Below are positions 1-10,317 of a stretch of 64,000 bases of DNA, in pieces. The position numbers were made by a program, and so were the translations under genes. Numbering within the stretch: position 1 is the first letter of the stretch; each line of letters begins with the position of its first letter. Origin of the DNA: CAVWCW01 sp963753615 (GTDB taxonomy: Bacteria > Pseudomonadota > Gammaproteobacteria > Chromatiales > Chromatiaceae); assembly GCA_963753615.1 (NCBI GenBank), contig CAVWCW010000021.1:62001-126000 (forward strand), read 5' to 3'. The notes under the pieces are model-generated. The model saw only the letters and a list, made by a program, of their open reading frames with translations. It was not told the DNA's origin and did not search any database.

Positions 1-96
1 TGCGATAGTGCGGAGGGCGTGGGCTGCGCGCTCCGCGGCGGTGGCTGGGTCGGCAGGGGCTGCCCGGTCTTTTCAACAGCCAACGACAGGAGACGT

Positions 97-1674
97 ATGA
101 ACGCCAAGCATGCGGCGCCCAGACGCCCGGTAATCCTTGTGATCCTGGATGGATTCGGCACCAATCCGAGCAAGCGCAATAACGGTATCGCGCTGGCGGA
201 TACTCCGCACTTGGACGCCTATTTCTCGCGCTATCCGCACGCGCTGATCCAAGCTTCCGGGCATGCCGTGGGCTTGCCTGACGGCCAGATGGGCAATTCG
301 GAGGTCGGCCATCTCACCCTGGGCAGCGGGTCCATCGTGCGCCAGGATCTGGTGCGCATCGACGATGCCATTGCCGACGGTTCCTTTTTCGAGAATCCCG
401 CCTTGGTCGGAGCGATGCGCAGCGCCAAGGAACTTGGACGGCCGGTGCAACTGCTTGGGCTGGTATCGGACGGCGGGGTGCACAGTCAGCTCGCGCACCT
501 GCTGGCCCTGATCGAACTCAGCCGCCGCTGGGGGGTGCGCCCGCTGCTGCACATGATTACCGACGGCCGGGATACCCCGCCACGCTCTGCTCTGGGCTAT
601 CTGCAAGCGGTAGAGTCGGCCCTGCAAGCCGCCGGTGGAGCCATTGCCAGCGTCAGCGGACGCTACTACAGCATGGATCGCGACACCCGATGGGAGCGTA
701 CCGAGCGCGCCTGGCGGGCGATCCAGTTGGGCAAGGGACGGCGGGTGAATTCCGCCCGGGCCGGCATCGAAACGGCCTACGCCCTGGGCGAGAACGACGA
801 GTTCATTAAACCGTGCATATTGCCCTCCTGGCAGCCGCCGGAGCCCGGGGACCCCCTGATCTTGTTCAATTTTCGCAAAGACCGACCGCGCCAGATCGTC
901 GCTGCGCTGGGCCAACGGGAATTCGCCGTCTTCGACCGCGGCGGTACGCCGCTGTTCGATGTGACCTGCATGATGCAGTACGACCCGGAGTTCGAAATGC
1001 CTTTTGCATTCGTGCCCGAGGCACCGGCGGCCACGCTGGCCCAGACGGTGAACGCGGCGGGGCTGCACCAGTTGCATTGCGCAGAGACCGAGAAGTACGC
1101 CCATGTCACCTACTTTTTCAACGGCGGCCGGCGCGAGCCATGGCCCGGAGAGGATCGTGTGATGGTGCCCTCGCCAAAGGTCGCCACTTATGACCTGGCG
1201 CCGGAGATGAGCGCCCGGCGGGTGGCGGACGAGGTGATCGAGGCAATCGGTCGAGACGAGTACGCCTTCATTCTGGTCAATTTCGCCAATGGCGACATGG
1301 TGGGGCATACCGCCGTGCGCTCGGCGGTGATCGCCGCGGTGGAGTCCCTGGATCGGGAGGTGGGACGGCTGCTGGAAGCGGCGGTGGCGGCCGACTATTC
1401 GGTGATCCTGACGGCCGATCACGGTAACTGCGAGGAACTGGTGGACCCCACCACCGATGCTCCCCACACCCAGCACACCTCCTATCCGGTGCCCTGCATG
1501 ATCATCGACAGCAGCACCTGGCAGCTCAGCTGCGGCGGTGGTCTGGCCAATATCGCCCCCACCGTGCTGCATTTGATGGGGCTGCCGAAGCCCAAGGGCA
1601 TGACCCATCAATCGCTGCTGTTGAAGGAGATCGAGGTCGAGGTCGACCTCCAGCGCTTCGAGGGGGCTGCCTGA
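97..1674 (+). CDS. gpmI: 2,3-bisphosphoglycerate-independent phosphoglycerate mutase
   Basis: Interconverts 3- and 2-phosphoglycerate in cytosolic glycolysis and gluconeogenesis; this family needs Mn2+ and no bisphosphoglycerate cofactor. The 525-residue length is close to the usual 510-550. The N-terminal VILDGFG motif, the GNSEVGH motif containing the phosphoserine nucleophile, ITDGRDTPP, and the C-terminal metal-binding stretches NFANGDMVGHT and LTADHGNCE are all visible, so the alkaline-phosphatase-superfamily active site looks complete. The ATG at 97 is preferred over an upstream in-frame ATG at 19 because CAGGAG lies just before it and the family's conserved N-terminus begins here. The gene stands alone, 121 bases upstream of a PilZ gene. 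Confidence 0.96.
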   Translation: MNAKHAAPRRPVILVILDGFGTNPSKRNNGIALADTPHLDAYFSRYPHALIQASGHAVGLPDGQMGNSEVGHLTLGSGSIVRQDLVRIDDAIADGSFFENPALVGAMRSAKELGRPVQLLGLVSDGGVHSQLAHLLALIELSRRWGVRPLLHMITDGRDTPPRSALGYLQAVESALQAAGGAIASVSGRYYSMDRDTRWERTERAWRAIQLGKGRRVNSARAGIETAYALGENDEFIKPCILPSWQPPEPGDPLILFNFRKDRPRQIVAALGQREFAVFDRGGTPLFDVTCMMQYDPEFEMPFAFVPEAPAATLAQTVNAAGLHQLHCAETEKYAHVTYFFNGGRREPWPGEDRVMVPSPKVATYDLAPEMSARRVADEVIEAIGRDEYAFILVNFANGDMVGHTAVRSAVIAAVESLDREVGRLLEAAVAADYSVILTADHGNCEELVDPTTDAPHTQHTSYPVPCMIIDSSTWQLSCGGGLANIAPTVLHLMGLPKPKGMTHQSLLLKEIEVEVDLQRFEGAA

Positions 1675-1795
1675 TTCGTGAGCCAGGTCTCAGTCGGGCT
1701 CCCGCCGATTGCTATAGTTTCCTTACCGACGAGCCGCAGGCCCCCGTTTCGGGGCCGATGGACTGTCGACAAAGGAAAGCAACAGGGGGAGCCTT

Positions 1796-2119
1796 ATGAG
1801 CGTAGAACGACGATATACGCGGCGCATGCCGGTGAATCTACCGGTCAGGGTAAATTACCGAGAGCAGGCGAGGATCTCCACTCGCGCTCGCAACCTCTCT
1901 TCCGAAGGCATGTACTTGAGCGGCGAGGGTCCGCAGGTGCCCAGCGGAATACTGGTGTCGCTGCAATTGGCCGCCGGCGGAAGGGATTGGCAGATCGAGG
2001 CCTTGGTGGTGCATAGCGACAGCCCGGGTATCGGCTTGCTGTTTGTGGAGACCCAGCAGCGATTGTGCTCGGAAATTGCGGCCGCTTCCGGCCCGCCGCG
2101 GTTCGCTGCAGCGGGCTGA
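1796..2119 (+). CDS. PilZ domain protein (first of two)
   Basis: Single-domain 107-residue PilZ protein, probably a cytosolic c-di-GMP receptor. The two ligand motifs are visible: an arginine-rich RRYTRR at the N-terminus and NLSSEG (D/NxSxxG) near residue 35. No output domain is attached, so it would act by binding a partner. A close paralogue of the same length lies at 2964, with a universal stress gene between them, which suggests local duplication. The leader contains AGGGGGA before the ATG and a GC-rich hairpin at 1739-1756. The target process cannot be read from the sequence. Confidence 0.88.
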   Translation: MSVERRYTRRMPVNLPVRVNYREQARISTRARNLSSEGMYLSGEGPQVPSGILVSLQLAAGGRDWQIEALVVHSDSPGIGLLFVETQQRLCSEIAAASGPPRFAAAG

Positions 2120-2220
2120 ACGCATCGCGGTCGGAAGCCGTCGGTGAAATTGTCATGGCAGTGCAACAATCTAGCGCCAGACTGTTGAGACGTCCCAATC
2201 ACAAAAAGGGGAATTTCAAC

Positions 2221-2760
2221 ATGTCATTGGAAGCCGCAACCGAACTCGCCCCCGGCCGCCCGCTGTTGGTCGCCGTGGATTTCACTCCGGCCTGCGAGGC
2301 AGCGTTGGTGGCCGGGGCCCGCCGTGCCGAGGCCGCCCGCGCACCTCTGCTGATCTTGCACGTCGTGCATGAGAGCGGGAAGTACCCCGGCTTTTACTGC
2401 AAATCTCGCCGCCCCGACGACGTGCGCCCGATTACTGATATCGCCGCCGAAATGCTCGACTGCTTCATGGCGCAAATGATCGCCAGGTACCCCCAGTGGC
2501 CGGCGATCGCCGGGGCAGAGCGCGTGTTGGTGCCCGGTGTGCCCGACCATCGCATCCTCGAAGTGGCGAAGATCCGGGGCGCACAACAGATTCTGGTGGG
2601 TGACAGTGCCCCGGGACGCAGCGCCTTGATGAATGTGATCCAGGGCTCGGTAGGCGACTGGCTGAGCCGTAATAGCCGCATACCGGTGCAACGGGTAGCA
2701 GCCGACCTGCCCGCCGCTGGGGCCGGCGCAGCAGAGTCCCGCCAGCTGCTCGGCGTCTAG
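2221..2760 (+). CDS. Universal stress protein (UspA family)
   Basis: A 179-residue single Usp domain. The N-terminal strand LLVAVDFTPACEAAL and the middle strand LLILHVVHES match the UspA alpha/beta fold. The region around GDSAPGRSALMNVIQGSVGDWL aligns with the nucleotide-binding loop (G-2x-G-9x-G-S), although the first glycines are altered. The ATG at 2221 follows a good AGGGGA site, so upstream in-frame ATGs at 2065 and 2155 are not used here. It lies between two PilZ genes and just upstream of the phosphate regulon, but no shared promoter is evident. A stress role is known for the family; no specific function can be assigned. Confidence 0.85.
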   Translation: MSLEAATELAPGRPLLVAVDFTPACEAALVAGARRAEAARAPLLILHVVHESGKYPGFYCKSRRPDDVRPITDIAAEMLDCFMAQMIARYPQWPAIAGAERVLVPGVPDHRILEVAKIRGAQQILVGDSAPGRSALMNVIQGSVGDWLSRNSRIPVQRVAADLPAAGAGAAESRQLLGV

Positions 2761-2963
2761 ACAGCGAGGAATCCGGCTTCCCCTCGGCCCAAGGATGGGC
2801 CGTCCCTTCGATTGCTCTCCGCTACTTCCGGTCGAGGTAGGCCCCGGCCGCCGGCGCGTGCTGTCACGATTTCTTCAACGCATTGTCGTCAAGCCGTCCT
2901 CCCGGCCTCCTATTCTCCCGCACCACAGCAGGATTTCTAGAACAGGACAGAGGAGAGCAGGGC

Positions 2964-3287
2964 ATGGGCGTAGAACGCAGATACACCGAGCGGGTTGCGA
3001 TCGATTTCTCCGCCGGTGTCCGTTACCGGGCGCACCGGGCGTTTCCGGCCCGGGCCGCGAACCTTTCGCCCGAGGGCATGTATCTGTCTACCCGACGCCT
3101 GCGCATCCCCAAGGGCACCTTGGTACAGTTGGAATTCCGCACCCTGGAACGCGAATGGGCCATCGATTGCCTGGTGATTCACGCCGGCCCAAGCGGCCTC
3201 GGGGTGATGTTCCTGGAGCCGCAACAGGGTTTGATGGCGGTGTGCCGGCGCGACACGATCCGGGCGCCCCTGGTCGCGGGCCTTTGA
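2964..3287 (+). CDS. PilZ domain protein (second of two)
   Basis: Another 107-residue single-domain PilZ protein. It has MGVERRYTER at the N-terminus and NLSPEGMYLS for the NxSxxG c-di-GMP motif. It resembles the protein at 1796 over its whole length, including the GVERRYT opening and the LxxQL/LVQLEF core, so the two are probably tandem paralogues separated by the usp gene. An AGGAGA ribosome binding site sits eight bases before the ATG, which excludes the upstream in-frame ATG at 2883. A Pho box follows the stop codon but belongs to phoB. The partner is unknown. Confidence 0.87.
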   Translation: MGVERRYTERVAIDFSAGVRYRAHRAFPARAANLSPEGMYLSTRRLRIPKGTLVQLEFRTLEREWAIDCLVIHAGPSGLGVMFLEPQQGLMAVCRRDTIRAPLVAGL

Positions 3288-3307
3288 TGCCGACCCGGTT
3301 GCGGGGG

Positions 3308-3325
3308 GTGTCATTCTCCTGTCAC
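3308..3325 (+). promoter_or_regulatory. Pho box upstream of phoB
   Basis: Two 7-base half-sites, GTGTCAT and CTGTCAC, are separated by four bases (TCTC). This gives the 11-base repeat spacing of the PhoB binding consensus CTGTCAT-N4-CTGTCAC, with one mismatch in the first half. It lies 72 bases before the phoB start, so it predicts phosphate-starvation autoregulation of phoBR. No equally good box was seen in the gap before pstS. Confidence 0.8.
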
Positions 3326-3396
3326 ACCCATTGGGTCAAATAGTCAATTCAAATCAAGAGCGTGCGGAAGCTTTCCGCCGCAGGATGACCGATTCA

Positions 3397-4089
3397 ATGG
3401 CCAGCGCAAAGATACTGATCGTAGAAGACGAGCCCCCGGTGCGCGAGATGCTCCGGTTTTTGCTCAAGCAGAACGGAATGACGGTAATCGAGGCGGAAGA
3501 CGCGATCCAGGCGGACCGGGAGATCACCGAGAACAGCCCCGACCTGTTGGTGCTGGACTGGATGCTACCGGGTCAGAGCGGGGTGGATTTCGCCCGCGAC
3601 CTGAAACAGCGTCCCGAGACTCGCAACCTGCCGATCATCATGCTGACCGCCCGGGTCGAGGAGGACGACAAGGTCAAGGGGCTGGAGGTGGGCGCGGACG
3701 ACTATGTGACCAAGCCGTTTTCGCCCCGCGAGCTGTTGGCCCGCGTCAAGGCGGTATTGCGGCGGGTCTCGGTGCTGCACGGTGAGGAAAAGGTGCAGGT
3801 TAATGGCCTGAGCCTGGATCCGGTCAGCCACCGCGTGGTCGCCGACGAGAGCGAGATCGACCTCGGGCCCACCGAGTTCCGCTTGCTGCACTTTCTCATA
3901 ACCCACCCGGAGCGGGTCTACTCGCGGTCCCAGATTCTGGATCAAGTATGGGGGTTCAACGTCTACGTCGAAGAGCGTACGGTGGACGTGCACATCCGGC
4001 GTCTGCGCAAGGCCCTGGAGACCCAGGGCTACGACCGCTTGGTTCAGACCGTGCGAGGCTCGGGTTACCGCTTTTCCGACCGAATCTAG
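3397..4089 (+). CDS. phoB: Phosphate regulon response regulator PhoB
   Basis: OmpR/PhoB-family response regulator that activates phosphate-starvation genes when phosphorylated by PhoR. The receiver domain begins ILIVEDEPPVREML, the phospho-acceptor is Asp54 in LDWMLPG, and the conserved switch Lys is in TKPFSPREL. The C-terminal winged helix contains RTVDVHIRRLRKAL and RGSGYRF. The ATG at 3397 gives the same Asp54 numbering as E. coli PhoB and has AGGA upstream, so the earlier in-frame ATGs at 3331 and 3385 are less likely. The phoR GTG follows directly after the stop, indicating one transcript, and a Pho box lies upstream. Confidence 0.95.
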   Translation: MASAKILIVEDEPPVREMLRFLLKQNGMTVIEAEDAIQADREITENSPDLLVLDWMLPGQSGVDFARDLKQRPETRNLPIIMLTARVEEDDKVKGLEVGADDYVTKPFSPRELLARVKAVLRRVSVLHGEEKVQVNGLSLDPVSHRVVADESEIDLGPTEFRLLHFLITHPERVYSRSQILDQVWGFNVYVEERTVDVHIRRLRKALETQGYDRLVQTVRGSGYRFSDRI

Positions 4090-5406
4090 GTGCGCGGTAT
4101 CCCGGTGGCCGGGTCCTGGCGCAAAGAGTTCGTTCTGCACGTCGCCCTGGCGCTGCTGGGACTGGGGTTGGGCTTTGCCTTGGGTAATTCCCTGGCCGGT
4201 CTGGCCCTGGCCTTGGCGGCCCTGCTGATCAGGCAGCAGTCGCAGTTGTATCGTATCCAGCGCTGGGTCGCATCGGGCCGTGACGGTCCACCGCCTCGGG
4301 TGTCCGGGGGGGGCGGCTCGGTGATCGAGTTCGTGCTCGAGGTGGAACGGTACAACCGTAAGCAGAAGCGCAAGCTGGCGCGCTTGCTCAAGGGTCTGCA
4401 GGAGGCCATGACGGCCCTTCCCGAGGCGGCGGTGCTGCTGGACAAGCGCCACCGGGCGGAGTGGTGGAACGCCGAGGCAGTGCGCCTGCTCGGTCTGCGG
4501 GCGGCGCGGGATACCGGGCGCCCGGTGGGGGAGATCCTTTCCGGTGCGGAGTGGCAGGAGTATCTGGACGCGGGCGATTTCGAAACACCGGTGGAGATCG
4601 TCTCGCCCGTGGATCCAAACCTGCGGTTAGCCGCACGCATGGTGCCCTACGGACGCGGCAAGCGAGTGCTGTTGCAGGTCCGGGACGTCACCAGAGTTTC
4701 CCAGCTGGAGCAGATCCGCCGCGACTTCGTGGCCAATACCTCCCATGAACTGCGCAATCCCCTTACGGTGATTCTCGGCTACTTGGAGACCATGCAGGAC
4801 GCCGAGGTGGGTCAAGGGACCTGGAGTCGTCCGATTAGTCAGATGTACCAGCAGGCGGTTCGCATCCGCGGCATTGTCGAGGACATGTTGACGCTGTCCA
4901 CCATGGAGTCGGGGGACCGCGCCCTTGAGCGCCAGTTCATCGACCTCTCGCAGCTGCTCGATTCTGTGAAGGAAGAGGGCGAGATCCTGAGCGGGGAGCG
5001 TCGGCACCGTATCCTCCTGGACTGCCAGCCCGGCTTTTCCCTTTACGCCAACCCGGAGGAGGTACACAGCGCCTTCTCCAATTTGGTCTCCAACGCCGTG
5101 CGCTATAGCCCGAATGGGGGCGAGATCCGCCTGCGCTGGTGGATAGACGGTCAGGGTGCCTACTTCGCGGTGAGCGACAACGGTATAGGCGTCGACGCCA
5201 AGCACATTCCGCGTCTGACCGAACGCTTCTACCGGGTCGACAAGGCCAGATCGCGGGAGACCGGGGGCACCGGGCTGGGATTGGCCATCGTCAAACACGT
5301 GCTGGGGCGGCTAGGCGGCTACCTGGAGATCGAGAGCGAGCCCGGCGTGGGCAGCACTTTCACCTGCCACTTACCCCTGCGCCTGTTGGTCAAGTCCGCC
5401 GCCTGA
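4090..5406 (+). CDS. phoR: Phosphate regulon sensor histidine kinase PhoR
   Basis: Membrane sensor kinase paired with PhoB. The 438 residues contain a hydrophobic N-terminal hairpin (about residues 14-48), a linker and PAS-like domain (about 95-200), a HisKA domain with the phosphorylated His219 in TSHELRNPL, and a HATPase_c domain with N (FSNLVSNAVRYSP), G1 (DNGIGV) and G2 (GGTGLGLAIVK) boxes. It starts with GTG immediately after the phoB stop, so translation is probably coupled. As in other PhoR proteins there is little periplasmic sequence. Signal input is expected through PhoU and the Pst transporter encoded just downstream. Confidence 0.95.
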   Translation: MRGIPVAGSWRKEFVLHVALALLGLGLGFALGNSLAGLALALAALLIRQQSQLYRIQRWVASGRDGPPPRVSGGGGSVIEFVLEVERYNRKQKRKLARLLKGLQEAMTALPEAAVLLDKRHRAEWWNAEAVRLLGLRAARDTGRPVGEILSGAEWQEYLDAGDFETPVEIVSPVDPNLRLAARMVPYGRGKRVLLQVRDVTRVSQLEQIRRDFVANTSHELRNPLTVILGYLETMQDAEVGQGTWSRPISQMYQQAVRIRGIVEDMLTLSTMESGDRALERQFIDLSQLLDSVKEEGEILSGERRHRILLDCQPGFSLYANPEEVHSAFSNLVSNAVRYSPNGGEIRLRWWIDGQGAYFAVSDNGIGVDAKHIPRLTERFYRVDKARSRETGGTGLGLAIVKHVLGRLGGYLEIESEPGVGSTFTCHLPLRLLVKSAA

Positions 5407-5589
5407 AGCCGGCGAGGCCGCCCCCGGCCCCGCAACAATTCGGCAGTATTTCCTTCACCCAGCATTCATCGGCAATACAAAACCCCTTCACGGTTCCCGC
5501 TCATACTTCGGGTAATCCCCAACTACGCCCCCCTGCGGGCCGGTTCGAAACCCGTTTCCTGTGAGCCTAAAACCCTGGAGGTTTGCGCA

Positions 5590-6627
5590 ATGAAGAAAGT
5601 CCTAGTCGCCGTCCTGGCTTCCACCATGCTGGGTGCCGCCGGCACCGTCGCCGCCCGCGATTACATCAGCATCGTCGGTTCCTCTACCGTCTATCCCTTC
5701 GCCGCGGTGGTGGCCGAGCGGTTCGGCAAGACCAGTTCGTTCAAGACCCCCAAAATCGAGTCCACCGGCTCCGGTGGGGGACTGAAGTTGTTTTGCGCCG
5801 GTGTCGGTGTCGAGCACCCGGACATCACCAACGCCTCGCGCCGCATCAAGTCCTCGGAAGTCGAGTTGTGCGACGGCAACGGCGTGAAGGAGATCGTCGA
5901 GGTCAAGATCGGCTACGACGGCATCGCCGTGGCCAACTCCAAGAAGACCGACGGCTATAGCCTGACCCGCAAGGACCTGTTCCTTGCCCTCGCCAAGCAG
6001 GTGCCGAACCCCGACGGTTCGGAGACGTTGGTGGACAACCCCTACAAGACCTGGAGGGACGTCAACCCGGCCCTGCCCGACACCCGTATCGAGGTATTGG
6101 GTCCGCCCCCGACTTCGGGCACCCGGGACGCCTTCGTCGAGTTGGGGATGGAAGGCGGCTGTAAGAAGTTCGACTGGATCGCGGCAATCAAGAAGCAGGA
6201 CAAGCAGCAGTACAAGACGATCTGCCACACCGTGCGCGAGGACGGCGCCTATATCGACGCCGGCGAGAACGATAATCTGATCGTGCAGAAGCTCGATGCC
6301 AACCCCTCCGCCTTCGGCATCTTCGGCTTCAGCTTCCTGGACCAGAACACCGACAAGGTCCAGGGTGCCCTGATCGACGGTGTGGCCCCGGAGTTCGACA
6401 CCATCGCCGATGGTAAGTACCCGCTGTCGCGTCCCTTGTTCTTCTACGTCAAAAAGGCCCACGTCGGCGTGATTCCGGGCATGCCGGAGTACCTGGCCGA
6501 GTTCATGAGCGACAAGGCTACCGGCGAAGAAGGCTACCTGTCCGAGCGCGGCCTGATCCCGATGCCGAGCGACGAGCGCGGCAAGGTGGTTGCCGCGGTC
6601 AAGGCCCTGCAGCCGCTGGAACTCTAA
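5590..6627 (+). CDS. pstS: Phosphate ABC transporter substrate-binding protein PstS
   Basis: Periplasmic phosphate-binding protein of the high-affinity Pst importer. A signal peptide is clear (KK, then VLVAVLASTMLGAAGTVAA, cleavage near residue 22). The phosphate site motifs GSSTVYP, STGSGGG and TSGTRDAF are present, and 345 residues is the usual size. GGAG precedes the ATG. It follows phoR after a 183-base gap that shows no convincing Pho box. A strong hairpin with a T-run follows the gene and could keep pstS expression above that of the membrane subunits. Two cysteine pairs fit a periplasmic location. Confidence 0.96.
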   Translation: MKKVLVAVLASTMLGAAGTVAARDYISIVGSSTVYPFAAVVAERFGKTSSFKTPKIESTGSGGGLKLFCAGVGVEHPDITNASRRIKSSEVELCDGNGVKEIVEVKIGYDGIAVANSKKTDGYSLTRKDLFLALAKQVPNPDGSETLVDNPYKTWRDVNPALPDTRIEVLGPPPTSGTRDAFVELGMEGGCKKFDWIAAIKKQDKQQYKTICHTVREDGAYIDAGENDNLIVQKLDANPSAFGIFGFSFLDQNTDKVQGALIDGVAPEFDTIADGKYPLSRPLFFYVKKAHVGVIPGMPEYLAEFMSDKATGEEGYLSERGLIPMPSDERGKVVAAVKALQPLEL

Positions 6628-6651
6628 GGTCTCGAGCGCGCCAGGTGAGAT

Positions 6652-6684
6652 AGCGGGGCCCGCTCGGGCCCCGCTGGTGTTTTT
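6652..6684 (+). terminator. Terminator-like hairpin between pstS and pstC
   Basis: The inverted repeat AGCGGGGCCCG / GGGCCCCGCT has a very short loop and is followed by TGGTGTTTTT. It has the form of a rho-independent terminator. Placed between pstS and pstC, it would allow partial read-through and give more binding protein than transporter. Confidence 0.75.
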
Positions 6685-6705
6685 CGGGCAAGCGAGCGAG
6701 ATCCC

Positions 6706-8087
6706 ATGCATAGCACTACCTTACTCATCATCCTCGTGGTTGCCGCCGTCGCCGCCTACCAGGTCGGCGTGCGCCGTTCGGTGGCGGTGGTCCGGGGGGA
6801 ACTCAGCAGCCTGCACTCGCTGCCGAAGTACCACGGTTACATGACCGGGATCTGGGCCCTGGTGCCCGCGGTGCTGGTGCTGTTCGTCTGGGGGGTGCTG
6901 CAAGATAGCGTCATCACCCGCATGGTGGTGTCGGAATTGCCCGCCGAGATCCAGGCCCTGCCCGACGGGCGGCTCGGCCTGGTGATCAACGATATCCAAA
7001 ATCTGGTGAGCGGCAATATCGTCTCCGGCGAGGTGACGCCGCAGATGCAGGCCGCCGCCGACCACTACGCCCGACTGCTGGACCGGAGCCAGTTCCTGCG
7101 CGCTTGGGTGGTGCTGCTGCTGGCGATGGCCGGCGGAATCTATGCGTTTCGCGCCATTCGCGGCGGTCGCCGTGCCCGCAACGGGGTGGAACGGGCGATT
7201 CTGGCGTTCATGTTCCTTTGCTCCACCATCGCGATCCTGACCACCGTCGGAATCGTGGTGTCGGTCCTGTTCGAGTCCATCCGCTTTTTCGAAATGGTGC
7301 CGGTCAGCGAGTTTCTGTTCGGCCTGGACTGGAGCCCGCAGACCGCCATGCGCGCGGATCAGGTGGGCTCCTCCGGCGCCTTCGGGGCGGTGCCCCTGTT
7401 CGCCGGCACCTTCCTGATCTCGCTGCTGGCCATGCTGGTGGCCGCGCCCATCGGCCTGATGTCGGCGATCTATCTCTCCGAGTACGCCGACCGCCGCCTG
7501 CGGGCAGTGGCCAAGCCGCTGTTGGAGATCCTGGCCGGCATCCCCACCGTGGTCTACGGCTTTTTCGCCGCCCTGACGGTGGCCCCGACGGTGCGCGATA
7601 TCGGTGAGGCGATCGGTCTGGAGGTGGCTTCGGAGAGCGCCCTGGCGGCCGGGCTGGTAATGGGGATCATGATCATTCCCTTCGTCTCCTCGCTTTCCGA
7701 CGACGTCATCAACGCCGTACCCCAGGCCATGCGCGACGGCTCCTACGCCCTCGGCGCCACCCGCTCGGAGACGGTGCGCGGGTGATCCTGCCGGCGGCCC
7801 TGCCGGGCATCGTCGGCGGCCTGCTGCTGGCGGTATCCCGCGCCATCGGCGAGACCATGATCGTGGTGATGGCGGCGGGGCTGGCGGCCAACCTCAGCTT
7901 CAACCCCCTGGAGGCGGTGACCACGGTGACGGTGCAGATCGTGACCCTGCTCACCGGCGACCAGGAGTTCGACAGCGCCAAGACCCTGTCCGCCTTTGCC
8001 CTCGGGCTGGTGCTGTTCGTGCTCACCCTGATCCTCAACGTGATCGCCTTGCACGTAGTGCGCAAGTATCGGGAGCAGTATGAATAA
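6706..8087 (+). CDS. pstC: Phosphate ABC transporter permease PstC (one frameshift)
   Basis: Inner-membrane permease of the Pst phosphate importer, working with PstA. Two N-terminal membrane segments flank a periplasmic insert, followed by the typical core with AAPIGLMSAIYLSEYA, LAGIPTVVYGFF and the loop SYALGATRSETV. The frame breaks near 7780 in a GC run (CGCGGG). The protein resumes in the next frame as ILPAALPGIVGG through to the stop at 8087. Restoring one base gives about 460 residues, the expected size, so a sequencing indel is likelier than a dead gene. The end overlaps the pstA start by eight bases. Confidence 0.9.
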
Positions 8088-9381
8088 CTCAAACCCCAAC
8101 GCCTCGGCCGGCGTACTCGAGAAGGTCCAGCAGACCTTGCCCAGGCGCTATCGGGCGGAGCGCCGGTTCCGCATGGTTGGAATCGTCGCGATCAGTCTCG
8201 GCCTGTTCTTTCTCGTGGCCCTGTTTATCGACATCGTCAGCAAGGGCTATACGGCCTTCGTGCAGACCTATGTAGGGTTGGACATCCACTTCGAGGAGGA
8301 CCTGATCGACCCCAACGGCGTGCGCAACCTGGAGGTTCTTAGTGCCGCGGACTACTCGAGTCTGGTCAAGTCCTCGTTACGCGATATGTTTCCGGAAGTA
8401 CGCGGCCGGGGCGACAAGCGCAAGCTCTACCGGCTGGTCAGCGGCGATGCCGCCTTCGAGCTGCGAGAGCGGGTGATGGCCAACCCGGAACTGATCGGCA
8501 AGGCCCTGCGCGTCTGGTTCCCGGCCGATGACGAGGTGGACCAGTTCTACAAGGGCAAGATCGACCGCGATACGCCGGAGACGACCCGGCCGGTGTCGGA
8601 CCTGGAGATCGGCTGGATCGACCGTCTAGAGGAGGCTGGGCGCCTGGAGACCCGGTTCAATACCACCTTCTTCACCACCGGCGATTCACGCGACCCGGAA
8701 CTGGCCGGCATCTGGGGCGCGGTGGTCGGATCCTTTCTGACGCTGACCGTGACCTTGCTGCTGTCCTTCCCGATCGGCGTGGCCACCGCGGTCTATCTGG
8801 AGGAGTTCGCCCCCAAGAACCGCTGGACCGACCTGATCGAGGTCAATATCAACAACCTGGCGGCGGTGCCCTCCATCGTCTTCGGCCTGCTCGGCCTGGC
8901 GGTGTTCCTCAATGTCTTCGGCATGCCGCGCTCGGCGGCGCTGGTAGGCGGTCTGGTTCTGGCTCTGATGACACTGCCCACCATCATTATCGCCAGCCGC
9001 ACCGCGCTGAAATCGGTGCCGCCGTCGATCCGCGAGGCGGCCCTCGGTGTCGGTGCCTCGAAGATGCAGATGGTCACCGACCACGTGCTGCCCCTGGCCC
9101 TGCCGGGGATGCTCACCGGCACCATTATCGGCATGGCCCAGGCCCTCGGTGAGACCGCCCCGCTGCTGATGATCGGTATGGTGGCCTTTATCGTGGATAT
9201 CCCCGGCGGTTTCACCGACCCCTCTACGGTACTGCCGGTGCAGATCTACCTGTGGGCGGACAGCCCGGAGCGCGCCTTCGTCGAGAAGACCTCAGGGGCG
9301 ATTCTGGTCCTGCTGAGCTTCCTCATCACCATGAACGCGGTCGCCGTATGGTTGCGCAAAAAGTTCGAGCGGCGCTGGTAA
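8080..9381 (+). CDS. pstA: Phosphate ABC transporter permease PstA
   Basis: Second permease subunit of the Pst importer. At 433 residues it is longer than E. coli PstA (about 296). The extra sequence is a soluble domain of roughly 170 residues after the first membrane helix, as in the DUF3333-containing PstA proteins of many proteobacteria. The permease core contains FPIGVATAVYLEEFAP, NNLAAVPSIVFG and the coupling loop REAALGVGASKMQMV. The start overlaps the end of pstC and the gene is followed 26 bases later by pstB, so pstC, pstA and pstB are translated from one message. Confidence 0.95.
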   Translation: MNNSNPNASAGVLEKVQQTLPRRYRAERRFRMVGIVAISLGLFFLVALFIDIVSKGYTAFVQTYVGLDIHFEEDLIDPNGVRNLEVLSAADYSSLVKSSLRDMFPEVRGRGDKRKLYRLVSGDAAFELRERVMANPELIGKALRVWFPADDEVDQFYKGKIDRDTPETTRPVSDLEIGWIDRLEEAGRLETRFNTTFFTTGDSRDPELAGIWGAVVGSFLTLTVTLLLSFPIGVATAVYLEEFAPKNRWTDLIEVNINNLAAVPSIVFGLLGLAVFLNVFGMPRSAALVGGLVLALMTLPTIIIASRTALKSVPPSIREAALGVGASKMQMVTDHVLPLALPGMLTGTIIGMAQALGETAPLLMIGMVAFIVDIPGGFTDPSTVLPVQIYLWADSPERAFVEKTSGAILVLLSFLITMNAVAVWLRKKFERRW

Positions 9382-9407
9382 AGCACTTGATCTGAGAGGT
9401 ATAGAAG

Positions 9408-10301
<894 letters not shown>

Positions 10302-10317
10302 TCCCGAGGGAGACCAG

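Noticed and set aside
73..1611. Long minus-strand ORF opposite gpmI
   Set aside because: It mirrors a well-conserved gene in very GC-rich sequence; its translation has no domain and many histidine/glutamine runs typical of antisense reading.
5407..5589. A second Pho box before pstS
   Set aside because: Some TCA-containing repeats exist, but none keeps the 11-base spacing and TGTCA core seen before phoB.
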